Positions 14,053 through 27,447 of a stretch of 64,000 nucleotides of DNA are shown in pieces. The notes under the pieces were generated by a model that was given only the letters and a program-made list of their open reading frames with translations, was not told where the DNA came from and did not search any database. Each line of letters begins with the position of its first letter. The first letter of the stretch is position 1. The translations under genes were made by a program, and so were the position numbers. The DNA is from Pelecanus crispus (lineage: Eukaryota > Chordata > Aves > Pelecaniformes > Pelecanidae): positions 155,292,191-155,356,190 of the forward strand of contig NC_134644.1 of assembly GCF_030463565.1 (NCBI RefSeq), in the 5' to 3' direction.

Positions 14053-14315
14053 ATGTGAAGGGGGAGGGGGAATATACCAGGCTTGCCTGTGACAAGCTGT
14101 GGGGTGGTACGCAATGGTTAGAGGGACGGGGTGCTACTGTGAGCCCTCAACCTATTGTGCAGAGGCATGATGGGGACACCGCAGCACAGTTGAAGTCTGG
14201 CAGAGATGAGCCAGGGGCTCCTGAGATAGTTAGAGCTCACAAGGAAACCTTCGTGAAACACCCCGAGGGAAATAAAGGATGTTCCACTAAGAAGGTGACA
14301 TGGCCAACAGCCCAG

Positions 14316-17120
14316 ATGAAATGCCTCTACACAAACGCACACAGCATGGGCAACAAACAGGAGGAGCTGGAAGCTGCTGTGCTACTAGACAGCTACGACC
14401 TGATTGCCATAACCAAAACCTGGTGGGACGAATCCCACAACTGGAATGTAGCTATTGATGGCTACAGGCTCTTCAGAAGGGACAGGCGAGGAAGGAGGGG
14501 CGGAGGCGTTGCCCTCTACGTAAAGAAATAAATACAGTGTGAAGAGCTATCCCTGAAGAATAGCCACGAGCAGGTCGAAAGCTTATGGGTAAGAGTCAGA
14601 GACAGAGGCAACAAAGGGAACCTTGTGGCTGGTGTCTACTACAGGCCGCCTGATCAAGGGGAGCCTGCTGACGAAGCCTTCTTCTGCCAGCTCTGGGAGG
14701 CTTCGCATTTGCAGACTCTCGTCCTGCTGGGGGACTTCAACCACCCCAACATTTGCTGGAAAAGCAACACGGCAAGCTGTAGGCAATCCAGGAGATTCCT
14801 GGAATGCATAGATGACAACTTCCTAAGCCAGGTAATAGACAGCCCTACCAGAGGGGACATGATACTGGATCTGATGGTCACCAATGCAAGTGAGCTCATC
14901 GGTGATGTCAAGACTGGAGGCAGCCTGGGCTGCAGTGATCATGCATTGGTGGAGTTCACGCTCCTGAGGGACATGGGAAAAGCAAGGAGTATATATCAGG
15001 ACCCTAAATTTCCAGAAAGCAAACTTCCAGCTCTTCAAGGAGTTAGTCAGAAGGACCCCCTGGGAGACAGTCCTCAGGGACAGAGGAACGGAACAGAGTT
15101 GGCAGATCTTTAAGGACACCTTCCATAGAGTGCAAGAGCTATCAGTCCCCAAGTGTAAGAAATGAGGCAAGGAAGGGAAGAGACCAACATGGCTGACTCA
15201 AGACCTGCTGGTCAAACTAAAGAGTAAGAGGGAACTGCACAGGCAGTGGAAGCAGGGACAGGTGTCCTGGGGGGAATACAGGGAAACTGCCCGGTTGTGT
15301 AGGGAGGAGGTCAGGAAGGCCAAGGCGAGGATGGAGCTGAATTTGGCAAGGGATGTAAAGAATAACAAGAAGGGGTTCTACAGGTATGTCAACCAAAAAA
15401 GGTAGGTTAAAGAAAGCGTACCCCACTGATGAACAAGAAAGGCGAACTTGTATCAATGGATGAGGAGAAGGCTGAGGTACTCAACAACTTCTTTGCCTCG
15501 GTCTTCACTGGCAACTTCTCTCCTCACCCCTCCCGAATCGATGGACCAAAAGATGGGGAGCAGGGGGGTAAAGCCCCTCCCACTGTAAGGGAAGATCAGG
15601 TTCGAGACCACCTGAAGAACCTCAATGTACACAAGTCTATGGGACCTGATGAGATGCACCCCAGAGTCCTGAGGGAATTGGCTGATGTAGTTGCCAAGCC
15701 ACTCTCCATGATATTTGAAAAGTCATGGCAGACAGGTGAAGTCCCTGCTGACTGGAAAAAGGGGAATGTTGTGCCCATTTTTAAAAAGGGAAGAAAGGAG
15801 GACCCTGGGAACTATCGACCTGTCAGCCTCACCTCTGTGCCTGGGAAGATCATGGAGCAGATCCTCCTAGAAGATATGCTCAAGCACATGGAGGACAGGG
15901 AGGTGATTTGAGACAGCCAGCAAGGCTTCACCAAGGGCAAGTCCTGCCTGACCAACCTAGTGGCTTTCTATGAAGGAGTGACTGCATCAGTGGACAAGGG
16001 AAAAGCAATGGATGTCATCTATCTGGACTTCTGCAAAGCCCTTGAAATGGTCCCCAATATCCTTCTCTCTAAATTAGGGAGATATGGGTTTGATGGGTGG
16101 ACTGTTTGATGGATAAGGAATTGGCGGGATGGTCGCATCCAGAGGGTCGTGGTCAATGTCTCGATGTCCACATGGAGACCGGTGACAAGTGGCGTCCCTC
16201 AGGGGTCCGTACTGGGACCGGTGCTATTTAACATCTTCATCAATGACATAAACAGTGGGATCAAGTGCACCCTCAGCAAGTTTGCAGACGACACCAAGCT
16301 GAGTGGTGCCGTTGACACACCAGGAGGACGAGATGTCATCCAGAGGGACCTGGACAAGCTGGAGAGGTGGGCCTGTGTGAACCTCATGAGGTTCAACAAG
16401 GCCAACTGCAAGGTCCTGCACCTGGGACGGGGCAACCCCCGGTATCAGTACAGGTTGGGGGATGAAGAGATTGGGAGTAGCCCTGCAGAGAAGGACTTGG
16501 GGGTACTGGTGGATGAAAAGCTGGACATGAGCCCACAATGTGCGCTTGCAGCCCAGAAAGCCAACCGTATCCTGGGCTGCATCAAAAGCAGCGTGGCCAG
16601 CAGGTCGAGGGAGGTGATTCTGCCCCTCTACTCTGCTCTGGTGAGACCTCACCTGGAGCACTGCATCCAGCTCTGGGGCCCTCAGCACAAGAAGGACATG
16701 GACCTGCTGGAGCGGGTCCAGAGGAGGGCCACCAAAATGATCCGAGGGCTGGAACACCTCTCCTGCGAGGCCAGGCTGAGAGAGTTGGGATTGTTCAGCC
16801 TGGAGAAGAGAAGGCTGCAAGGAGACCTTATTGCGACCTTCCAGTACTTAAAGGGGGCCTACAGGAAAGATGGGGAGAATCTTTTTCACAAGGCCTGTTG
16901 TGACAGGACAAGGAATAATGGATTTAAACTAAAGAATAGATTTAGACTAGACATTAGAAAGAAGTTTTTTACAGTGGGGGTGGTGAAGCACTGGAACAGG
17001 TTGCCCAGAGAGGTGGTGGAGGCCCCATCCCTGGCAACATTCAAGGTCAGGTTGGACGGGGCTCTGAGCACCCTGATCTGGTTAAAGCTGTCCCTGCTGA
17101 CTGCAGGGGGGTTGGGCTAG
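14316..17120 (+). pseudogene. CR1 ORF2 remnant: endonuclease plus reverse transcriptase
   Basis: The endonuclease begins with TNAHSMGNK. It keeps GDFNHP and the SDH block, but the catalytic glutamate of the usual ITETWW block is Lys (codon 14415-14417). The reverse transcriptase keeps [10 protein letters not shown] and FADDTKLSG. The frame is broken by stops at 14529 (TAA), 15163 (TGA), 15403 (TAG), 15909 (TGA) and 16107 (TGA). There are two compensating frameshifts, near 15010 and between 15405 and 15428. Most of the rest stays in a single frame, which suggests a moderately young dead copy. The stop at 17118-17120 is near the usual ORF2 end. Confidence 0.93.
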
Positions 17121-17152
17121 ATGACCTCTAAAGGTCCCTTCCAACCCAAAGC

Positions 17153-17182
17153 ATTCTATGATTCTATGATTCTATGATTCTT
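17153..17182 (+). repeat. CR1 3' terminal octamer repeat (ATTCTATG)n
   Basis: There are more than three tandem copies of ATTCTATG at the 3' end of the CR1 element. This is the reverse-transcriptase recognition tail of avian CR1, used in place of poly(A). Confidence 0.95.
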
Positions 17183-18952
17183 TGCTCAGCTAAAGAACAG
17201 CCTTCAGAAATGTGTGAGCACGTATGTGCATCGCACGAATTATGAACTGCATTCTGTGAATTGATATAAACTGTAAGGAAAACTGAAAAGTTGGGAAAAT
17301 TACACTGTTCACATGGGGAATTCTCTTTTACAAGTTACTTTATACTTTTTTCTTCCCTTCTTCTTCCCCCCTCCTCTCCCATTGCCAGGATAACTGTTTT
17401 CTGAACACATAATTAGGCGATTTCCTTTTGTAGCACTTCAAAATCACTATTTTGCTTCATTCTCAATGTTCAAAGTGCAAGACTGCAGTTCATTATGCAC
17501 CTGACTTCTTACTTACCTGATACAAAGGCAAGAGTAATGAATCTAGCTATGAGATTTAATTTTTCATGTCTATTAACACTTTGTGGCATGTTTCTTTAGT
17601 CTCTTCTGTTAGAGTGATCATGCTGGGACTGGATTATAATTAATTTGGGACATTAAAAAAAACCACAACAAAACAAAACAGTGTGGGTTAGACAGAGAAT
17701 AAACAGTTTAATAAGAGATGCTTTCTTTAATGCCTAACTCCCCACTCACCACCACCACCTCCTTCCATCACACAGGTATTTTCTTTGAGTAAGAGTGTGT
17801 GCCTTTTTTTTTTCTTTTGGCAGTGTTTATCTTAGGGCTCTCTGTGGCTCTCTTTCTACTTCATCTTACAAACAGGGTAACAGGGTTTATAAGGGCTTTG
17901 TCATGTAATTGGCTGGTTTGGTATACTAAATAAGTGAAACTTATTCCCTGGACACATAGATGATGTATAGCATTAGATCCACTTGAGTAGAAAAGATTAA
18001 TTTGATTATGTTTCTCTCTCCTGCCCATGAAAAATAGTTCCCTTAAGTCTCTTATCTAATAACATGTGGCTTAAGTGCTGAGGTTCCTGGTAATTGCCTT
18101 GCAGGACTGTTCCTCATCTAAGAGACACCTACATCTCATGACTCTGCAGCAGTCTACTGAGAATTCCTTTACACTAATTTCCATCCCTAGCTCCTAATTT
18201 GTCTCTCAGGCTACTCTAAGCAGTACCTTTAAGCTTTTCATTTCTTGAAGGAAATTCATCAGAGGTACTCATGCACAAGGGTAGGAACCAGCCTACTGCT
18301 CAGAGAAATGCATCTCAGAGGCCGCTTTTGATGTCTGTTCATGATCCTGTGCAGAGAAACCAGTGTTATTTGGAAGCAAGTAAGGTGGGCAGTGCAGTGG
18401 GTGTCAGCTTAGGTCTAGGTTTGGTGTAGATACACTTGCAACATGGAAGAAAGGGGCTATAGCAGGACAACTCTCATAGAAAAAGCTGTGAGAGGCTCAA
18501 CAGAAGCCTCTGCCTCTCTCTGCTTGCTTGGAAGAACCCAGCATAGGTTTGAACTCTAGGTTTGAAACTGGATCATCTCTTTATTAAGTAGGAGATGAAT
18601 CCTAGGAGCCTCTGTTCGTCCTTTCTGCATTTCACACTAGGCACAGGGAGAAAACACCGTTTGTGTTTGCCATTTGCCGGTGAATGCTTGTGCAGAAGAA
18701 TGAAGGAGGCTGGAAGAGGTTCTCTGCTGCCTTTGGCTCTCATTTCTATTCCGCTTCTCTATTTCTATTCACCACCATCAAGAGGTGCAAAAAATGCTAA
18801 TCACTGAAGTGAACTAAGAAGCAATAAGTAAGTAATGTTATATAATAGCTGTGCTTAGTGAAATAAGAAACATCTGTCAGTTCAAGCTCTGCATTTCCCA
18901 AGAAGTTAAGAAATAACTAATACAAAACTGCAGCAGAAGCAGTACAGAAATG

Positions 18953-19044
18953 TTCTTTCTGTAGAACAAGATGTCTGTATTAAAAGCATTTTTTTGTCTT
19001 CTTTCCGTAGAAAAAGATGTCTCTATTAAAAGCATTTTTTCCTG
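18953..19044. repeat. 46-bp tandem duplication, two copies
   Basis: The unit begins TTCTTTCTGTAGAACAAGAT at 18953 and TTCTTTCCGTAGAAAAAGAT at 18999. Both copies contain TATTAAAAGCATTTTTT. Several mismatches show it is older than the 10.2-kb duplication. Confidence 0.9.
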
Positions 19045-20036
19045 AGCTGACATTAGGCTAATTCTCTCCTGCCCATTCCTAATAGATTGAATGCTTGGAG
19101 TCAAATGCCACTTGACCTTGTAAAAATCCAATCACCCACTGGAAGAAAAACAAAACCTACCAATACAAAGTCTTTCTGGTATAAGTAAATAAGGTTCATT
19201 TACCTGCTCCCACTATCCTGATGTACTATGTTGCTGCATTCCAGAAATACTGAAGCAGCCTTTTCTGTAACAGCCATTTATCCTGAGGGAGTGCGAGATA
19301 GTCAGAGCACTCAATAGCAGCCTCTCCTTCGGCCTGTTCTCAGGGGTTTGAACAGTAGCAATTTGTTTTATGGAACATGGCACCCTACTGCCCTGCTCAT
19401 GCAAAGAATCGGCCTTTTGTAAGGCCACTCTGTGCATGCTCAGTACCAGCAGATTGCCTTTCTTGGCACACGCACACGCGAGCATTTCAGAGGGAATGTA
19501 CGCACCTCTGTTTTGCCTAACAGATATTTTATTCATGTAGGGCTAATTTGCCTCATTAGCCACAGGCCCAAGTAAGTGTGATATATGAGAGTCCTGGCTC
19601 CAAGTTAACCTGGGGACACTGTTATCCAGAGGCAGCTCCTTGAAGAATATCCTTTTCTCCCCTTTTCTTCTGGCAAAAAAGGGGATGCCTATTGTACTTC
19701 TCCCTGCAGAGGGAAGGGCTTGCTCCACTCCTTGTGCCCACTAGCTCCTTTGGCTGGCACACAGGAGCAGAGAAGAGATGCTCCGACTGCTCCTTCCACA
19801 GCCTTGCACTGTGAGGCAGGGATATAAGGTGAGGGAAATGGTATGTGTGGAGAACTGAAGCAAAGCGTTTATGGTATGTGGCCTGCATGAGATGACCCAG
19901 CAGCCTTAAATCAGACCAGTATAACATGCTAAGGCTTCAAAGAAGAGTAGTTACAACCAGTTACTGCATCTCAGGTCACAAGAGACTGTAATTACCTCTC
20001 TGATCTCCTGTATTACACAGCACACAGGGCATCTAT

Positions 20037-20078
20037 TACAATTATAATAATTATTATAGTTATTATTACTATTATTTT
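20037..20078. repeat. (ATT)n-like microsatellite
   Basis: An imperfect run of ATT/TTA triplets. Confidence 0.8.
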
Positions 20079-22563
20079 AGGAAAAACCATCCATCATGAT
20101 TTTAAAAATTCCAGGGATGCAAAATCCTTGGTAAAATATTCACATGGTATGTTAACTCCAACTTTTTTAAACTACCAGTGCTTGTCAGGCTATAAATCCA
20201 TCTGCTAAATCCAGGAGCCCTCTACTATCAATTTCTGGTCTCCAGTAGGTATTTATAGACTGGGATGAGAACATCCTGTACTTTGTGTGTGTACCTGTGG
20301 TTAAACAATACAGAGCAAAGGTCTTCACTCTGTCGTGACAAAGGGCTTGAGCTGATATGGTGCTGTTCGTAAGGTTTTGCTTTACTGGTGCTGCTTGAAA
20401 ATGCCGGATCATAACCCTCCTTTTGTCCTTCGCTTGTCAAAGATCAATGTGTCATTTTCTGTTGAATTATGGATAACTGCACGCCCTGCTTTCCTAGTTT
20501 GGTATAGGATAATACAGAGATCCTCTCTGTGTCTTTGTACATGGGTATATACCATTAGAATGGAGAACTTAGAGGCAAAAGGCAGTAATTAATGTGCCTA
20601 TAAATTTCCCAGGAGGGACTAATGTAAGAAACTTGGTCTTCTAAATGCCTTTGTTTTAGACCTTGTTTAATCTGTACCTTCTTCCTGCCTGCACTGATAT
20701 AATTTTAATGGGTAATTACTATATATAGGAAAATACAGCTTCACCTCTGTACAATATTTATTAACAAATCAAATATGCTATCAGAATGGGAAATGCTGAA
20801 AGCATGTACATAAAAAATCAAGGTCTTATACAGTACAATACATTCAGCAACCAAGAATTGTTACTAAAATATTTTTGAAACCCAGAATTGTCAGAACTGT
20901 GAATATGACCAAATCATGAAACCATAAAAAAAATCCCAGCCTGGTTTGTCCTAGTGATAGATAGTGTCTTTTCAGTGGGCCACCAACACAGCGAAATGAG
21001 GCTCCTGCACTTACCCTGTATATATATATGTTCACATGTACATGTCTGTTGGCAACCTTTGTTCTATAAATTTTGATCCCATTAACCAATCCCAATCTAA
21101 TTTGACGGGGGGATAAATGCCGTATATGTTGTTACACTCAGTGAACATTAGCAATTGAATAGGAGACAGGGACCTTTTAAGTGCTCCTGCTGAGGGAAAA
21201 GTGTAGCGACAGCTCACACCTTATTAGACACCAGACGATACAAAGAAGCAGAAACAGCAACCACATCTTTGGAAAATTAACAATGAGACATAAATCTGCT
21301 GGAAGCAGCACTTGCTTCATCCTGGTGTTCAGCGGACGGCTTAGCGCAGTGCATCCCTGGGGGCTTTGCCAGAGGGTGAGGAAACAGAAGGTGCTCACAC
21401 AAATTACACTGCAGTGGAGACGCTGTCGTACTAAGCAAGCACAAGTTGGGTCTCCATATCAGTAAGATCAATTGCAATTGTAACCTCAAATTTCATTAGT
21501 GCTGTATCTGTTTTCACAGCTATGGAAGAAATACTTCTTCCTTTCGGAGAATTTTGCAGAATGTGGGCCACAGCCGCTGGCAAAGCTTCCATTGATTCCA
21601 GGCCAGACAAGAAACCTCTTCACACACTGTAGTTAATTACAAGCTGTTTGCATTTTTAACTCATGCTAATAATCCAGCTGGAGGATATAGTTTTTTTATT
21701 ATTTACTGCTTTTTTTAATGTTATGTCAGGAAAACTGGTATTAATCCAGAAGAGTCTGTGTGTCTCCTCTGGCAAAAAAGAAAGAAAGAAAAAAAATAAA
21801 ACCACTTAAAATTTCAGAGGAGAGAGAGATTTTATCATGCAGTCACCTCCTGCACTGTAAAAAGTAAATAAGAAAGTGCATGACATCATTTATGAGCTAA
21901 GCAAGTGGCAAAGTAATGAAATGCCTTCACTGATGGGAAGCATGAACTGATATATGCCTCAGATATCTGACTCTGTTAATTTAGAATTTGCTTTCTTCAG
22001 CTGAAAAAAATGTTAAAATGCCCAGTGTCTGCATTTTATTTCTGGTGTTCATGAATCAAACCCACACAAAAATGAGGAGATTGAAATGCACCAGATAGAT
22101 GTAGAACTGAGATGGGGATGATAAATAGTGTTGTGATGAGAAGTAAAATTGTCAGAGACTGCAGTTCATGACTAGTTTTAGATGAACTAAAGATGGGGAA
22201 ATTCACAAAATGATAAAATTTAATTTCAATATGCTCGTACAAAAGGCTTCAGCTTCTCATTTCACATATTTTCATTTCAAACTGACATAAGCTAAGTGAA
22301 ATAATCTGGTGTTGTTTGGGGAGGCAAAACATTGAAGCTCCTTCTAGAGCACCTTGTAATGCTTGCTTGTGTCGAGGAAAAATACTTTTCTTTAGGAGAC
22401 ATTTCTCTTGGAACAGTGTTTCCCTTTTCATCTGTCCAGAGGCAGAGATCTCTAGACCCAGCCAGAAGGTGCTGCAAGTTATAATTGCTGGAAGGTCTGT
22501 GCTCCTTGACGCATGACAGCTTTGAAGTATGATGCTCTGGGTTTATCATAATCAAATGCTATA

Positions 22564-22946
22564 TCAGGAGAGGCTGAGAGAGCTGGGACTGCTGAACCTG
22601 GAGAAGAGAGGGCTGCTGGGGATCTTATCCATGCATATAAATACCTGAGGAGAGGCAGGGATAAAGAAGATTAAGCTGGACTCTTCCCAGTGGTGCCCAC
22701 TGACAGGGCAAGAGGCAATGGGCACAAACTGAAATACATAAAATTCTGTTTAATGATGAGAAAGACCTTTTTTACTGTGAAGGTGATCAAACACTGGAAC
22801 AGGTTGCCCAGAGAAGCTGTGGGGTCTCCATCTGTGGAGATATTCAAAATCCAACTGGAAAAGCCATCTCACTGACCCTGCTTGAGCAGGGGCTGGACCA
22901 GATGAGCTCCAGAGGTGTCCACCAGCCTCCACCATGGTTCTATGAA
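22564..22946 (+). mobile_element. CR1 LINE 3' fragment, diverged
   Basis: It starts with [22 protein letters not shown] coding sequence, as in the end of CR1 ORF2. It continues through a [19 protein letters not shown] block (open at 22690-22875) and ends in GGTTCTATGAA. It is clearly related to the other CR1 copies but belongs to a different or older subfamily, with frameshifts and stops. Confidence 0.88.
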
Positions 22947-25900
22947 ATGGCTTCTTCTCGACCAGTAGTTTTTATGAAACTCTGAAAGCTGACACACTGA
23001 GTGCCATCCAGTGATCAACTCAAAGGAAATTAATAGTCATGGGGACATGTTTCCGAACAAAGAAAATTATTTCTTAACTTCTAAGCGATCTCTGTTTCGG
23101 CAAATTATTTGTCAGCTTGAGAGATAAGATCAGACAATATTTGTACTTCCCATATGTTTCTTATGCTGCGAATCATTCAGCCAAAGGTTCCTGAATATCT
23201 GAGTCTGACTTTTAGATTATTATTTTGAAACACTTCGGATAAAAACATATGAAAGCCAAACTTTTCTGCAGGGCATATAGACTGTTTTCCTTCTGCCAGC
23301 ACCAAAGAGATAAATTAGCTTCACTGCAGAAGAGCAGAAGACATTTTGAAGGTTTTCTAGAGATTAGTTTAATTAGCTAATAAACCAAATGGAATACACA
23401 TATTTCATTGAGATAGCAGAAATACATTATCTTGAACAATAAGCCCAGCATTTGCATGCAGCTCTTGACAGCGAAGAGACTGTAATACAAGAGATACAGA
23501 ATTAACAGGAGAGGACATGCTGAAGGAGGAATGGGGTGAGGATACAGGCAGAGTTGGCAGGGCAGTGAGGACAATGGACAGGATGGTTCAGGGCATAAGG
23601 CTACAGAGGCAGCTGCATTCAGCTCAAGCTACCTTTGCCCAAACCGAGATGAACCATGCATGAGGCACTTCCACCCCACAAACCACGGAGCTGTGTTAAT
23701 ATGCTGAGAGGCACAGTATATTGCTCGGGCACTGTGCCATGCTATGGCAGCTCTACACTACTTGGAACCAGAGTTGGCTCTGTGTCCAGTTAGCTCAAAC
23801 GCTTGCATAGCTCAAGCAGGGGTCTGTCTGTCCCCACCCACACATGTATGCCCCGAGGAGCAAATTCCCGGGATCATCTTAGTTTCTTCCCAAGGTGCTC
23901 GTAAGTCTGTAACTAGTTCTGAAACAAACTGAGAGAAGGGAAACAGATTTTAAAGTAAAGCAAGTGGGACATATGAAAATGGAAATGCGAGATAAAAATT
24001 ATGCTAATAATCATTAAATAGCCTTCTGCTAGGCCTGGCATTGGCTTTTAAAGGGGGTGGTACACAAGGCAGAGAGGGACTGCAAGGCTGGGAGAGGTGG
24101 GTGGAGGAGCAAAGGAGGGAGAAAATATGGAGGAGAAACAAGATCACCCTTTGGTACATCAGAAAACTGCTGGATTTGTTCAGTGGTTCATGAAGCCACT
24201 GCCTAAGGTTTTGGGGTGATTTGTGCCCTTAGGGAAACTTGGAGAATGTACAGTGTCCTCAAATTAATTGCAAAAGCAACTTTTATTCTGAAAGATAACA
24301 GAATGATGTGGGAGAGAATTTAAGGTCTGTCCAAAGCAATCAAATTCAAGGAAGTCTTTGCCATTACCATCACAAGAAACATAATTGGTCTAGTATAGTG
24401 TAGTGTAAGAAACTGCCGGCAACTGACTGTCCCCTCCATTAAAATAAAAAGGGATAGGGACCTTTAAACACACTGAACATAACTAGAGGACATATTTTAT
24501 GAAAAGGAGCCACTGCTTTCAAAATCAGGACTTATAAATTGGTTTACTAGTGTAAAGAACGACTAATTGTGATATTAGTAAACAGTTGACCACCACCAAA
24601 GCATCCGTAAGTAATTGCTTTTGTATTGCTGTGTAAGGGCCTGCCTTTGGTTTTCTTTTTTTTTGGATTTACGTTCTTGATTAGCCTCCTGTATTACAAC
24701 AGCATCAATCAAGCTGACTAAATGCAATTCAGTATGAAATGTGAAATCTATTTCCCCAATAATTATTGGCTGTAGCTATTTACATTATGAAATCCATATT
24801 CCTACCTGTTAGGTGACAAGACCTTCACTCCCCCCTCCCATTTTCTTCTTTTTAGTTCTATATACTTTTTCTGACAAAAGAAGAATGAAAAAATATGTCT
24901 TATTTTTTCCCCTGCTGTTCACCAAGGTTAAATAGTAAAATACCTTCATTAAAACAGGAACTAATCCAAACATTGTCCTATATAAATGACAGTAAACATC
25001 TTGGATAAACATGGCAATTAACTTGGGGATCCCATGAGAGAGCCTTCAGCTCAAGGTAAAGAGAGATGCTCTCTCCCTCAGAGCTGTGACAGATTCACAT
25101 CCTGTGGTGTTTGGACACAGACCTCCTTACTTGCAATGCATTGGTTCATCCTGTGTGTAAATAAATGACTATAGTTATTTATGCAAGCTTGTTGTTATGT
25201 GTCCTAGCACTTTTAAATGGGATGTGGAGCATTTTCAGTGAAGGATTCTTAAATATTGTACAAACTTTCCATGTTGGTCCTCCATGGCCTGGATTCCAGC
25301 CTTCACCCTTGCAAAAAAAAGCCACTAAAAACTGTTCTGTTTATTGTGGTTAAGACTGTGATTTTGAGCCACAGCCTTGAGCTATTGCTGCTGTGCTGCG
25401 GAGCATCCCCAGGAGCTGTTTATCTCACTGAGTCACAACTCCTTTCCTTTCATTTTGCTCTGTGCAGGAGCAGTAACTTATTACCTGCCTCAAATTTTAT
25501 CTCAGGCTACCTCAGCCACCCAGCTGAAAGGTAGGCTTAATCCCATCTGAATTGGAGGGGACATATAAAATAATTGCCTTTTTATTCCTACGCACTGGTC
25601 CCAGAACTAGATAATATGTAGTACAGCCAAAGAGGAGGAACCAGTTCTTTGCTGGGCTGCTGAGCACACACCATGGGCATGTCCATTGGCAGATGAGATT
25701 TGGGCTCTCAGATGAAAATGTATAAATGAGACCTCTGTGGATATTTAAAAGGGTATTTAAGATTCTCTGTGAGAACAGAAATGTATTGCATTATCCAGGC
25801 TCATGCATGCACTGCTGGAGCTGCGGTGGTGCTGTGTGTCAGGCGGACACTGTCTGCTACCATCAAGGCAGTGGTGTTCAAGTTGTTCTGTATGCATGCG

Positions 25901-27447
25901 TGCGTACATGAGGCTCATGAAGGACTGTGGAGCTGGCATCAAAGTGTAAAGCAAGAATAGCGCAAGCAGAAATAATATATGACCCTGAACCACCCCAGAC
26001 ATGAACACAAATGGGAGTTGTCTGGATAGAGAAAGACTGACAGCTCTTTGAATTCAAGCACTAAATAAAGACGTGCATTTGTGGTGCTCCTACAAGGACT
26101 CCGGTTCCAGAAATCAATGCAAAGATTTGTTCAGCCCAACATGTGGCATTTTTCTCCCCTTCTCAGACAGACTAATATTACATAGAAACTTGCTGTCTGC
26201 ATTACATCTCCTTTTTCTGGTAGACAATAAGGCATTCTCCAAAACTGACTTAATAACAGCAATAAGAGAGGTGGATTGTCACTTCAGGTTACTCAGACAG
26301 TGGTTAAAGTTAGTAAAGGTTCAGGCTGCTGCTTTGCGCTGCAAATGCTGCGTGACAGACCAGCCTGCTGAGGAGCCCAGTTGGAGGTGCTGGACCCCAG
26401 ATCACTCCTCAGACACCAGGATGGTGGCTGCAGCATTCATTTTCTCATGAAGACATCTGCATTTCCTTCTCTCCATACTTCTCTATCCCTGCTGGAGAGC
26501 TGAAAGTGTAACCTCAGCACAGTCAGTGCTCTTCTCTCACACACCAGGACAAGAAATACCATTAGCATGTGAATGATGTATGAGGTGAATGGTTCCTGTA
26601 CCCCTCCTTTTTGTTTAGGGGTTGACCGCAAGCTGTTCCCTCTCTCCTTCCCTCCCACAGTACATCATGGATCTAAAGTTTTGACCCTCACTCTCTGCAA
26701 TGCACTTCTCCTATGCACAACTGCTTCGCAACAGGGGCTGTGGAATTAGGCATAAGGCAGCAGCATATGACAAATGATGCTCTTTTGTAGACTGTGCAGA
26801 GCTGGAGGTCAAACACACTATTAATAATTCTGTGACTTTTTAAAAGCTGTATTTCCTCCATTTGTTGGCAACATGATTTGAAAGGTCTGTGCAAGCCACT
26901 TAAAACAGCAGCTGAACAGAGGCATTTCAGCACTGTCCGATATTGATTTTGGCCTCTAACTCGCCTCTTTGCTAAGACTGGTTTCCATATCCTGTGAAAT
27001 TTAAGTGAAGATATTTCCCATCTCAATAGCTGTGCATTGTCATTTGATACCATAGATAAGCCAGTAGTATCTTCCTTAGTAACATGGTTTGGCTCAAAGA
27101 GCAAGAGTGCCACAAAATGTCCATCCTGGACCATTGCTGCCCACATTGAAGAAAGGCTGAGTGAGGAACGGATGGAGGTGGGCTGGAGTGGGGAACCCAG
27201 TCACCAGGCTGCTCACCAAGCTCAACCTGTACCAAAAAAAAAATGAACACAGCATAGAGCTGGTACAGCAGATTATTTCTGCCTCCAGACAAGGGGTCCC
27301 AAGGAACAAGAAACTTGAGTAAATTCAAAGCAGTAGTTGGTGCGCTCCCACAAAACAGAAGCTTAAAGGAAAAAGACATTCAGGAAATTTAGCAAATCCT
27401 TAACCAAAATTAAGGAAACAAGATAAGCATATGTGAAATGCAAAAAT
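22947..27447. other. Intergenic, no gene seen
   Basis: Mostly unique-looking sequence. Frames at 26.07-26.45 kb (125 codons, plus) and 26.7-27.4 kb (152 and 118 codons, minus) have no start context or domain I can recognise and overlap each other. Confidence 0.6.
24756..24769. promoter_or_regulatory. Perfect 14-bp palindrome CCAATAATTATTGG
   Basis: This exact palindrome contains two inverted CCAAT words around a TAATTA homeodomain core, with an octamer-like ATGCAAT about 30 bp upstream (24722-24728). It may lie in an enhancer; this is unproven. Confidence 0.35.

Larger units (their letters stand above)
13640..17182 (+). mobile_element. Long CR1 LINE, 5'-truncated, inactive
   Basis: A non-LTR retrotransposon of the avian CR1 clade in sense orientation. 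In order it holds the C-terminal part of ORF1 (esterase-like), an apurinic-like endonuclease domain, a reverse transcriptase with FADD motif, and a short 3' UTR ending in tandem ATTCTATG octamers at 17153-17182. The octamer tail is diagnostic of CR1 3' ends. At about 3.5 kb it lacks the ORF1 start and 5' UTR of a full element. ORF2 carries several stops and two frameshifts, so this copy cannot move. The left boundary is where recognisable ORF1 similarity starts. Confidence 0.95.
17183..22563. other. Intergenic, no gene seen; possible conserved elements
   Basis: AT-rich, unique-looking sequence with a 46-bp duplication at 18.95 kb and a TTA microsatellite at 20.0 kb. About 21560-21720 has clustered homeodomain, octamer and E-box words. 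No coding exon is recognised. Confidence 0.6.

Noticed and set aside
16224..16820. 198-codon minus-strand frame within the CR1
   Set aside because: It is an antisense shadow of the reverse transcriptase remnant.
26073..27379. Open frames of 118-152 codons on both strands
   Set aside because: No family resemblance, mutual overlap, and average base composition make chance the simplest explanation.
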